From Phoronis australis (lineage: Eukaryota > Phoronida > Phoronidae): a DNA stretch of 25,403 nt. Both the position numbers and the translations under genes were made by a program. The DNA lies in NCBI GenBank assembly GCA_002633005.1, contig NMRA01000634.1, positions 1,925 through 27,327 of the forward strand, given 5' to 3'. This document shows, piece after piece, positions 11,699-23,700 of the stretch (its first letter is position 1; every line of letters starts with the position of its first letter). The notes beneath the pieces are model-generated. The model was not told the origin of the DNA and made no database searches. It was given only the letters and a program-made list of their open reading frames with translations.

Positions 11699-11747
11699 AT
11701 GGTTCGAACGTTTGTGTTGATATCGTTTCTTTTCCTACATTGTTACG
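11699..11747 (+). CDS. Exon 1: signal peptide
   Basis: The exon reads MVRTFVLISFLFLHCY and one base of a glycine codon, then GTAGGT. It has a single arginine, a hydrophobic core of about 11 residues and a small-residue C-region, which is a textbook signal peptide. The phase-1 donor matches the phase-1 acceptor at 12628. An in-frame ATG at 11660 would add 13 residues (MFDIIFSCDSKDA) ahead of it. I prefer 11699 because the hydrophobic core then starts right after the first charged residue. It is only 49 bp, so it is easily missed by gene finders. Confidence 0.65.
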
Positions 11748-14700
11748 GTAGGTGAATGGTATGAACCCCTGGAAGAGGCGTGCGAAAGTTACGGAAATTT
11801 GTTTTAGTAAAAAGATGACGTGAAATTATTTAAAGATTCTGATAGTACATGAACGTGGCGTTTATACTGCGCTGAAACAGAGGTCTGTAAAACGGAAACT
11901 CGTAGGTAATCGTTTGGGACGAGCTTAAAAGGTGTCTAGTCTTGAAGTATCGCTGAATTTTCATTATTTTGATATTTTGATATTTACCGAATATAAATCT
12001 GAAAAAATGTAGGTGTCACCGTATTGGTTTTATGGTAAGAACCGCCGTCGATTTTTATATAACGCTTAATTTTGATGCCATACTACGTGTTTGCATTGAA
12101 ATAGGAAAAATGTTAGGTTCATAGACTCAGTTTCTGAGCAATTTTATTCCAAACATTTTTACACAAGAATATGCAATTTAGGCTACGAATACCCCGCTTA
12201 ATTTTACTGGATGACGATTATCAGATACAGGTGTATCTCATAAAAACGCAGACCGGACAATGCGTGTTCCTTGACACCGCGTCGTCAGCGCAGAATGCAA
12301 ATTAGCTCCATTCAATTGCCCCAGTGAATGCGAGACTGAGCGTTCTCTCTGGCAAGCGATCAGAAATGACGAAACTAAGACGGGATTGCTGAATTGAAAT
12401 ATTTTATTGTGAAAAGTACAGTTGCGTACTATGTTTTGTTTTATTTCTCGCGTCTGTTATGGGTTCAGAGATAGACGTCGTTTCACACTTTACACATTTA
12501 ATCACTGAATGATACGTTAAGCAATGTATTAATTCTGATGTCAAAATCATTAATTTGAACGAGTTACAACTTAATTCATGTTCGTTGATGCTAACGTCTT
12601 AATTGAACAGTTTCATTATCTTAACAGGCTATTACTTTATAAAGTATTCGAGTAAATCCGTTGACACCAACCCTGGTGACGAAGAGACACACTGGGCAGT
12701 GACAGTGTCACAGTGTGAGCGCCTCTGTGAACAGTGGTCGCTATGCAAGTCATTTACCTACAGTGCTGCAGACGGGAATTGCACACTATACAAACAAGAC
12801 AGGAACTACTTTATAGGGGCCGGAGATTATGTCACCCAGACGGGAGTCGACTTTCACGATAGGGGTAATATTGATTTTAATGTCATGGATTCTCATGAAG
12901 TTAATGAAGTGCAAGCTTAATCATTTCCTATAACATGCAACTGTTACAGTCTAACAGTTTATGTTATAAACTATTCAGGACATCCTTGGTATGGACTTCA
13001 GTGCATGATAAATATTAATTGTATGGTTTGGTAACCTGCTTGATAATTTTCAATAGGAAGTGGTGAAAGAAGTGTTCTTTTAAAGGCATATCGAGCCCTT
13101 CGACGGTGGGTGCTTTGGTAGCATGTGTAGCAATTTCGAAACCTTGTTACACTCGGTGACGATGTCGTTTCTTCAGAGTTTTGTTTTGACACGGGTCATA
13201 AAACATCAAGTCAGGAAATAAGGCGTCCTTACGTTATTTACTTTAAACTTTGAAATTTTTGCCTGCCAATGTTGGCTGAATATGCCTTGAACTAACTGCT
13301 GATAGTTGATTTAATATAATGTGTATGGTTTACGAGAGCTGGGAAGCATCGTAAAAATATCGTAAATGGACTGTGTATTGAATAGCCATCTTGGTTGCTT
13401 TATGAGGGCATACAAGGCAGGTTTACTGGACTGCAGGCAGGAATTCCATCTCTTGCTGGTTTTCAATCGCCTACGCCTGTTGTCCAAAGTTTTGTTCACC
13501 ATAAACTACTCCAATTGGCTATGCATTTCAGATACCATCAGGCACGGGTGCTGGGCAACCAGTTCCCAGTTGCATGAAATAGTCTCAAATAGCGACTCCA
13601 CTATGTTCCCTAAATCTATTGCGTATTTGTGAATTTTCTATGTAAAACTCAATATTATTGAAAATAAGAAGGAATCTTTTCATGACACCTTCCTCTACAA
13701 AAAGCTGGATACAGCTGTGTTCACATTCCAAGCCTCGAATTCGACTTCCTCAACTGTCAAAGACAAATCATCATGGCAAGAACAGTGTATTTTGATCTGG
13801 TTATTTGAGAGAATAATACAATAAAGAAAAATATGTTCAGATGAGTTATTCGATTCATACTTTCGAAAAGGTCTAATTATCTCACACGGAGAATGTTTCA
13901 GTGGGTTTTCGTAGTGTTTTCAAATGTGCTTAAGAAGATTGCACTAAGTCTTTCACTTATGGGAGTGTTTACATAACGACCAGTTTCGAAGTGCAATGGG
14001 AGATTTCATGCTTTAAAATGAGCCAAAAAGATCGCTCCGATGGAGATTAATTAAGCTTCGCCTACGTTTCAGTTAAAAACTCGTCCTTAAATAAAATGTG
14101 GGTTCTGAACTTGGGTTTTGTTACAACAGACTCAGTCCAAACATGTTTCGAATATTCAAATACTTTGATTCTAGAATCTACTATGTTATAAGTAGTCAAA
14201 TTTTGAAAACGGGATTGCATGGCAGTTATGTTAAACAAATTTTTGATACCGTCTATCCAACCATTTCTACTAACACAGTACTCCCTTAGAAAAACCTTTT
14301 TCAGTAACCTACCATTCCCTTTGGTCACTAATGCACATTCCATTTATTGCCTGATGCTGAGACCTGCAGTCTCGAAACGAGCTAGAAGTGGTTTATTTTT
14401 TTGTTGTTTGTTATGTTTCCCGGCGTTTTGCCACATAGTTGCACACCTGAACAAAGGAGATTGTTTCGACACTACTGTACCGAAAAAAGTTTAGTCCGTT
14501 AGATGGATGTTACTTGCGTAATTGTCTAATCTTTTTATAGCGGCATTAAACCCTTACTTTCTGTAAAAACAAGTTTTGATTTGAGCCTCTTACCGTTATA
14601 AACTTGGCCTTTCTGTTCCTTACTCAGTTTAGAAGTGATCTCTGAACTGACAGATTATTTCTTCAGTGCAAACTCTCCGTCTGACCAGAAATAATAGCCA

Positions 14701-17700
14701 GTTTTTTCAAAGCCAAGAGATCGCACTTACTTTAACTAAGGAAAAATTTGAGTTTAAATTCATAACATAAAATGGCCAAAATAAATGTTTTGAACAGAGC
14801 ACCTCCTACACCTACATCAATGTTCAGTTTACAGTCACTGCCGCTCCAAATTTCGAGATAACTCCCTCGGTAGCCATAGTTTTCAACCCTCTCCAATAGC
14901 CGTGACTGTTGTCGAACTTCTCCACTAAGCACCCATAGTTTATGTATATCTCTAAACAAGCCAAATTAAATGGATAATACGGCACAAACTGTCCCTCATG
15001 TGCGTATCTGTAATTGGTTTTTTGAAATCACCGATACGAACTTACTGATCACATACCCTATTTTCTTGATTTTAGTCACGAGCTGTTACTTCGAAAAAAT
15101 TGTCGATAGCTCTTTGGGCTTTGTGAACAAAACTACATCTGCAGCGGATTACCTCGTTTGCCAGCAACACTGCCTTGATGAAACAACGTTTGACTGTAAA
15201 TCAGTGAACTATTATACCAGCACGTCCACCTGTGAATTGAATCATGAAAATCTTGAAACTGTTACATCAGCCGGTCAGTGGAACCAGGATACAAGCTCAC
15301 AGTATTATGACAAGATATGTCCAGATAATCGTAAGCACGATTTATCTTTACTTTTTCTCAAACGACATGCTAAATAAAGTTTTTGAATTGGTCAAACTCG
15401 GTATCTTTCTGTAATAGAAATCGCACAACTGACAGAAATGATTTAAAATCAATTTTGTGTTATGCATTAATAACATCTATTGTCTTTAGGCTGAACGATA
15501 AGTAAAATTCAAGGGAAATACACGCAACCGTTAGAATTACGACTACGTGTACTTTGTCATTAGATATCTATGTGCCTGTGACAAAACTACAGAAAATATT
15601 GGACGAGCGTCGTGTTACGATAGGTTGTTTGGTCTTTGTTTATTACTGTACTTTCTACCAATGTATTCGGCCTCTTTAGTGAAGTAAGTGCACGGGTATA
15701 GTTCAATGCATGAGCTTGACAATTGTGTTTCACGATTCCTGAAAACATGAAACACCACTTCTCGTTGCATGGTAGCATGTCAAAGCGGTTGGTTTACATG
15801 GCGCGGGCAGTGTTACAAGTTTGTCGCAGAAACAACTATTGCACAGTCTGGCAACACGTGGCTTAATGCTATCGACAAGTGCACGGCGGAGTCCAGCGTT
15901 TTAACAAGTATAAACAGTCCACAGGAAATGGATTTCATAGCATCCGTTGCAACGTAAGTTTTTGTTTGTTCGAAGGAGTAAATATGAATGTAGAGTTCGA
16001 TAAAAGATCCAGGATGTTTCAGCTCTGCGATCTCAACCAATTAGTCTATGACAAGGTGTTTATTCGCTTTAGACGTTTCCTGAGTTAAAATCAATTATCA
16101 CTTTTACTCAGTTCATCAAAATCAATAGAAAGAATCGTTTGCTGACAAAACTACGTTAACTATATGGCTAGGTAATCGATTGGGAGTAATACCTTGTCAA
16201 ACATTTGTCCCCTTTGTTTACTATCAGCCTTTTATTATGTCTTCAGTGGCGTAGGAAGCACTTTTGTACTTTTTGTTCGGCAAGTGGCCGACGAAGTCGT
16301 AAGTGTAAATGAAGAGGACCTGGGAGGTATAATCCCTCCCGTAGAATTTTAAAAAATTAATCTGCAGTCTACAGATCGCGAAACTCCTTTTGCCGTACTT
16401 TATGGAGAATATTGGTCCGGCCGCCATGCCTACACATGGGCGGCGCAGCACTGAAAAAAGTGGGGAGCTAAAGCCCCCTCAGCCTCGTGGTGCACCGCCT
16501 ATAGATCATGTGCGGCGTAGCACTGTAAAAAGTGTGGGGCGATAGCCCCCCCCAAGCCCCCTATGATGCGCCCCCCCCCATGCAGTACAGGACTAATCCC
16601 AGGGGTCATGGTCTGTACAAGGAACTGAAGGAATGGAATGTCAACTCCCGCGCGCAACCCATAAATTTTAGTCTTAGCGCTTGAGACCCCAGGATTTCAC
16701 GGTGCTAGCTACGAGAATTTGCAATGTGTATTTCCGGTTGTTCGCTCGACTAATTTGTAATCGAGTGCTGTAGTTATCAAATCAAGCCTAATTTCATTGC
16801 TTCATTTTCATTTTGTTATTTTTGTTCATTATGAAATCGTCAAGCGAGATTCTTGAAGCACCGTGCCAGACAAACATTGATTTCACGACAAAGTTAGGCA
16901 ACAAACCCGTCTGGCCATTCGTTGTGCCCACTGACCCGTAGCTGTGAGTGGATAACGGGAGTAGTCTGACATCTGATATCTTTTTTCAGCTCCAGTCATA
17001 TAAAGCCCTCTGTATTGCGGTGATAATCGGGATGCTCCTTCACGACTCTTTGGAATATCTTTCAATATTTTGTAACTTTACTATAAATGATGTCGGCGAC
17101 CTCCTTTTGTTGAACTCCTGGTACTACTTAGTACTAGTACTAGTACTCAGTACTACTAATAAGTACTAGTGCATACAATGCATGAGGTGATGTACCGGGC
17201 TTTATCAATTATCGAAAAACTGTTATGAAGGTAATATTCATGGTTTCATGACTGTGTTAACACTTACGTCGACAGTCTCATTGGTTAACAAATTTCTGCA
17301 CTTATTGTTTGCGACAAACCTTTGTTGACATGAAACCTGATAAATCAGCTGACAAGTGCAAGGTTGCTTGCCTAGTGTGTTTTCAGTGCAAGACTTAACA
17401 AAACTGAAACCAAAAAAATTAAATTGCAGGCTGCCTATTGTCACTGAATGTATTTGAACCTAATAGGTATTTTTCAATGAAATTTAATGTTATTCTACTC
17501 GGAAAACTATTACCAGCTATTCGAATTTCAAATGTTAATTTTAATTTTTCTTATATTATTTCATAACTCAAGTTTCAATTGCTTTAATTCTGATCAGGAC
17601 CCACTGAGAGTACAGTATCCTCACAATGAAGAAGTTTCCGTCACGAATTAAAAGTATATCCTACTACTAAGGTTAGCCATTCAAAAATAAGACTGCTGTG

Positions 17701-20700
17701 AATCTAACAATTTTCTAGGATCACGTTTGACATTCAATTTTTGAGGAAATCGATATCTAAAAATACTGTAGTTGGCTAAGAGCTGCGAAAACGTTGACAT
17801 GGTTACGCCTCAGATACGCCATCCAAGTTGTTGCGCAAATGGGAGATGGCAACGTTATCCCCTGACCCAGGCAGCAATAATTCCTAGAGTCTTATGGTCT
17901 GCAAACGTGCGCTGTGAAATGTAACAATTCGTAAAATGTAACAACTGTTACATTTACGTCATTATTACATTTTACGTTGCTAACCCTCTCCTAAAATGTA
18001 ACAAGTTGTTACGTTTTACGTAGTTGTTACATTTCACGTCGAATGCACATTCGAGAAATGTGCCATTGTTACATTTTTCGAAACCAACGTCATATTGCAT
18101 AGAAAATGACCAAAATCACGAACAAGTGGTATCTGACACGGCCGGGGGCACTGGAGTATTTTGGACAAGGGGTGACGCCCGAAAAACTTGAATACCAACT
18201 CTTTTAGAGAGCGGGATAAGACAAAAAAGTGACGCATTTAGAGATTAATTTGTATAAAAATGTACATTTTCGCACAGTCCTGATCCAGAAATTCAAGAAA
18301 GGCTCCTTTTAGATATAATTTTGTCGAAAATGGCACCATTTTGGAGAGTGTTGTTTCTGTGAAAAAAAAACACCCTTTTGGGAGCCACTTTTCGTATACC
18401 TCTTCTGTAGGAATGCACTCCAGACTGACACGACATGAATTTGGCTACCTATTATCACTTTTATTAGTATTACACTACTATTACTGCTATTACTACCTTA
18501 ACTGCCTTTACTGCTATTACTATCGTCATTACCATTACTCGTCTTCACTCTAGGTGTTATTATTATTTTTAATATTTTCAAATTTATTTAACGAGGACAT
18601 AAAACATGTTTGGGAAAGTGCTAATACATCATGGTCCTCAAAGTTTTTAAAATCATCTCATTTATGGTTCAATCTTTTCATCGGGCTTTCCATAGTGGAC
18701 AGGGAGTGCTATTCCAAAAGAATATTAAGGGGGTTCCTATATGTTCAGCCTTAACGATAATGTGAGAAACGTCTTGACAACTATGGATGCAGAATAGGTC
18801 TACTTTTTGGAAAACAGGAGGTTGAGAATTAAATTCTTGTTTAGACGTGCATCAACTTCAAAATTTTATTATTTCTGAACTATTGGAAAGCACTGTATTG
18901 TTTGTAAATATAACTATATCTATCCGTAATTTGCTGCGAAGTGCATAATACAGACTGCAATGTTGTACTCGCGACATCAAAACGTGAGGATAGCCACCGT
19001 GTAATCAATTTTATCTCTTGTTGAAAACATTCCTTTTCAAAGAACTGGGGATTTTTCGCGATGATGTTTAAGTTCAAAAACTGTGTTAAGTTGAACGCTG
19101 GAAACAAACATTTTTCGGGAACTAACCACTAGTTGGCTACGGTCACCGAATCATTAGAATATCTGGTAACAGACATATAAAACACGCAACCATCTTATGT
19201 TCTTGGAAAAACACAGTGATATAACAAAGTGATTTGAACAAGGTTTCATTGATAGTGGATTGTATGGAGCAAATACGGCCAACGTCGAAGTCAGCCATGT
19301 TTAATACGAGCTCATGCAATGCATCAAAAGGGTTAATATAGCAAATACCCTAATCTGCGAGTTGCAACACTTCATGTCCATTAATAATAGAATTCCAATC
19401 TTTGTCTTTATTTATATGATTGTGCTTTTAACTAATGAACATTTGACCAAATAGCAATTTTAATAGAACGAGAAAGTGCATACTTTTGTAGTCCAAAAGG
19501 CCGACAGTCAGCTTTTTTGCCGAACTATTGTCCCTTTAAACTACCGGCCTGGACCAGGTTTGAGCAAAATGATCATGTCATTTCAGAGTGCAAAGGATTT
19601 TCTATTTCCCCAGCTAGGCATCTCATTAGGTGTACGTGTCACGGTTTGATCTGTTGTTATCACCGCTATTTCAGACAGGTTTGACATCATATGAACAATG
19701 GTATTTCTCTCAGATTTTAAGCTGTATAAACCACACTACTATACCGCCACTTTTTAAACTGTTGATTCGCCCCTTTCAAAGGCGATATTTTACTGTTGAT
19801 TTGGAAAAATCTGTCAACATGTCGGCTAATAAATGCGTGCTTTTATTTCTTTCCACCACAATGTCTAAGAAATTGTCATTCGTGGTGGACAGAACACGTT
19901 GGCATCAGAAACTTTGGTTTTGCTCCTTTTGTGTGGAGCAGGGCAATTAATGCATTAGCGATGACTCCAAGGCAATAAAACACTGGCCGAAATAAACCAA
20001 ACTATCGTGAACTAAAACGGGAGTTTTTTGTATCCAATTGGCTTCCTAAATAGAATTCGCCATGAAAAGTTTTGTTATTGTCGTTTGTTCCCGAAGAAAT
20101 ACGATAAATATTAGCCATATACGATGTCATTGTTGTGCTTACCAAGGACAGTGTGTTTACTGTAATGACGGGTAAACAATTGGTTTATGACCTGCACGTG
20201 TCAACAAAAGATTGCAAGAACGCTTTTCGATTAAAAAACTTGATGCTTAAACCTGGAAATTGTTTCGTGTGGAGTTTAAACTGTACGCTTTACATTTTGA
20301 CTATTCCATAAAACTACTCAGACACGTTAAAAAACATGGAAAGCACACAGGGACACATCTAAAAATTCGACCTGGCATATTTCATCGAATTTCGTTCACC
20401 CAATCCGAGAAAGAAGGCGTTAAGTGTGTGTGAACGGCTTTCCTCCGTGTGAAAAATATGCAAACTCATGAAGTATGGCGTCGCTATCGCAAAATGTAAC
20501 AATGGTACATATCTCGCATTTGCATTCGACATAAATTGTAACAATCACATAAAATGTAACAACGTAAAATGTAACAATGACAAAAAAATGTAACAGTTGT
20601 TTTATTTTACGAAATTGTTACATTTTACGGCGTATAATCGCTGCAACCGGTTGATAGGATCAGTAGTTTTGCTACGTGGCTCTTTAAAATTTAAAAAGAG

Positions 20701-23700
20701 CCTACAAATGTGTCACCATTGGGATAAAAGCGTATATCGTCAATTGTTACAGAAAACATTACCCGAACAACGAGTTTTTTATCGGCCTGTCATACGGTGT
20801 CCATGGTAACGAGTGGATTGACGGGTCTGCGACCTTCTACACAAACTTCGACCATGGTGAGTATAATCCTCTTCTGAACAGCGTGAGACCTTCGCATGAC
20901 CAAAGACATCGACAGTCTTTGCAAACATTTGATGGTTTGTTGCTGATAAGATATCATTCACACATGTTTCTTATTAATTTTTGCGCTTACTGTTTTTGAA
21001 ATGCCGCAGCGCAGCTTCCCTGGATTCAACCCTCCTTTTTGCGGAGGTGGACAAACGCATTGCATGATTGATTTAGTTGCCGAAATGTAAGTCTCTTGAC
21101 AAACATCCTGAGTTCCTGAGCTGCGTTGCACATATGAAGAACGGTTCATCCCACCCCTCGCGGCTTTTCAACTTTTGTGTCCGCACTGCGAAACAAATTC
21201 CAGCTTTTTGGATCTATAATTACTAATAGTGAACCGATTTTGATGTAAAATGTAAAACAGAGGAGTGCCGGCATTTTGGGTAAGAACTGCAGAATCAAAG
21301 AAGGCTTGGCACTATTAGGAAGTGACTAGAAGATCACATCGAAAGGGCGGATCTCAAACTGCTAAAAATCTTGTCTTAGGAGACAAATCGAGCCGTAAAA
21401 CCAACCAACGAACTTGGATCCTGGTATACATGTTGTGAAGCTACACATAATAGACTCACCGTATTAGTTTCAAATCTCTACGACTTTTCCACCCGAATAA
21501 TACGTATCCAACAAGAAGTTTTTTAATGATGGCAACACTTTATTTCCATCATATCTTTAAAATATCACTCAAGTGCAATTCCCAAAATGTCCATATTTAC
21601 AAAACAAGTCGTTTACATATGAATGCTTATACAGCGCATGTTTTGGTGTAGCTTGGACATACAAGTTTTTCGCTTCAGCTTTGAAAACGAGGTCAACGTT
21701 ATCAAATTTGGCGCCTTTGGTATAAAACATGAACAAAATGTGAATCTTGCTTCTTCAGATATCGTGCCAACGACATTCTCCAATTCGAACTTTTACATTT
21801 CTTGTAGTGACCTTGAAAATGATGGCCAAGTTCTCCAAAATCGACTGGCACTTGCAGTTACTCACCTGCGCCTTGGCACAAAGTACAAATACAATCTAAA
21901 GCTTCGGTCTTGAGTAATGCCGTCAACAACATTTTCCCGCGTTGAAATTCGTTTCCTTGGAGAGAAAATGTAAGAATCAAACTAGTGATGACACACTAAT
22001 TCCTTCTGTTTTTTCAGGTCATGGAGTTACCAAGAAAGTTGTTTGTTACCCAAACCAACTGTTACTGAAATGTCCTATTGGCAAAGTTCTTCGTATACAC
22101 AAGGCAAATTATGGACGAACGTCATCTAATGTTCCAAACTGCGAAGTGATTGTAAGTGCATGAAACATAACAAAAGCGAGTTAAGTTCTACGCTCAAAGG
22201 TGTAGTGCACAGGCTGCCAGGGGTAAAACAAAAATTAAAGCATCGTGGGTACAATGGAAATACACGGGAAGCTGGATATTTGAGAAGCCGTATCAGCAGC
22301 GATATACATCGCTCGCGCGGTTAAGATTTGTGACGATAGGGGGTCGATAAGTGGTGACTAAAGTTCAGTTAAATGAAACAGTCCCAAATTTGGACTCGAC
22401 AAAGATTTTTAAATCGACTGCGTATTTGTGACTTTCTTTTTTCACAGATGTATGTTTCTATCATTTTAGGCTTATTTTCAGCTCCTGTTCGGCTAATGAC
22501 ATTTTCTAATAATGCAACGCAAAACTGAGCCCAGTGAGTTCAGTTATAATAAATAGGTACTTAGTCCTTAAATTTAGGGCATTGCTTGAAATGATCCCTA
22601 TTTATTTTCAATAATATTGAAAAGTCAACACAGACTTCACTTCTGATTTGCAACAAAGTCATAGATTGACTTAGTAATGAAACTAAAACAGCATAAGAAA
22701 GGACAATCGGCGTTTTCACAAGTCACCAAATCCGCAATGGATTTTGGGAACTTAGTTGAGTCTCTATTTAGGACTGTTTCATACAACCAGGCACAGACAG
22801 TTTTGTGGCTACCCGTGTGGTGAAATTGGTGGTGACCAGACGGTGATTGGTAGCAACTGGGTTTGCGGATACTACATGACGTGCCTTGGACCTAAAGTAG
22901 CCTTGTTTTGACTGGCTTTAGGCTATGCAGAATCCAGAAAAATGCTCAATTTTGGTTAAATTTGGAACTTCATATCTCAGAAATGGCTTGACGTATTCCC
23001 ATGAAATTTTATATCGTGTTTTATGCACTTTTCTCCAAAACGGTGTTCAGAATTAATTTTAAAATGTTCCACCTTTTCAGGAAAGTCTATCAAAAATAGG
23101 ACTTTTCAGTTTTTTTTGAAAAAATAAAGTTGTCTTAAACGGAAAACGAAATAATATTTCGAAGAACGGTAACTCAGTACGGCGTTTTTGAGATGTTATC
23201 TTGAACATTTACATCATAGGAAATTTGCACGTTATTGACTTCGCTGTTTTACTTCGAATGTACGCCTATTGTTCCACGAAATTTTACTTTTTAGAAAATA
23301 TGTTCTAATATATATATATATATATTATATTCTGTGGTTGTTTACGTATTTGGCTAAATGTGCACTTTTGTCTATAAGGTCATGCTTAACCTCAATGACA
23401 TTTTACTTAACCTCAATGATATTTGTGCTGCATTGTTTTCCGGTAGAAACACATGGTCGACTGTATCTCTCCGTCCAGCTTCACCATTATTCACAACGCT
23501 TGTCACAACAAGACTTCGTGCTCAGTTGAACAATCAACCGCAGTGTTTGGCGATCCCTGTGTTGGAGAAAGAAAATACATCGAAGTGGACTACGACTGTG
23601 TTGAAGGTATACCTAGATCATGTTCCGAAATCATTTTAAGGCCACATTAAAGACACTCTTTCCTGTTTTTGCAATTTTAGAACGAAAATTTCATTAACCA

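Larger units (their letters stand above)
15954..20752 (+). other. Large repeat-rich intron within the CTLD
   Basis: This 4.8-kb intron separates the first two CTLD exons. It contains a GC-rich transposon-like tandem (16244-16585), a TACTAG-type microsatellite, a pyrimidine-rich trinucleotide tract, and two inverted copies of the AAAATGTAACAA repeat. I found no additional exon. Confidence 0.6.
22152..23446 (+). other. Intron splitting the SUEL domain
   Basis: A phase-0 intron of 1.3 kb. It contains the MITE-like element at 22373-22782 and a TA microsatellite near its 3' end. No further exon is supported. Confidence 0.6.

Noticed and set aside
14062-14959. Minus-strand frames at 14062-14343 and 14732-14959
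   Set aside because: The residue use is somewhat gene-like, but there is no recognised family and no supported acceptor or donor, and they lie antisense in an intron.
15813-16040. Minus-strand frame over the CTLD exon
   Set aside because: Shadow of the real + strand exon 4.
18450-18570. Tyr/Leu-rich protein frame
   Set aside because: It is a translation of a trinucleotide microsatellite.
17911-20631. CRISPR-like array in the AAAATGTAACAA repeats
   Set aside because: Repeats alternate in orientation, spacers are irregular and partly absent, and the context is a eukaryotic intron.
21623-21913. 96-codon + strand frame before the SUEL exon
   Set aside because: It overlaps repeat-like TGACCTTGA sequence and has no flanking splice sites that would keep the CTLD-SUEL frame.
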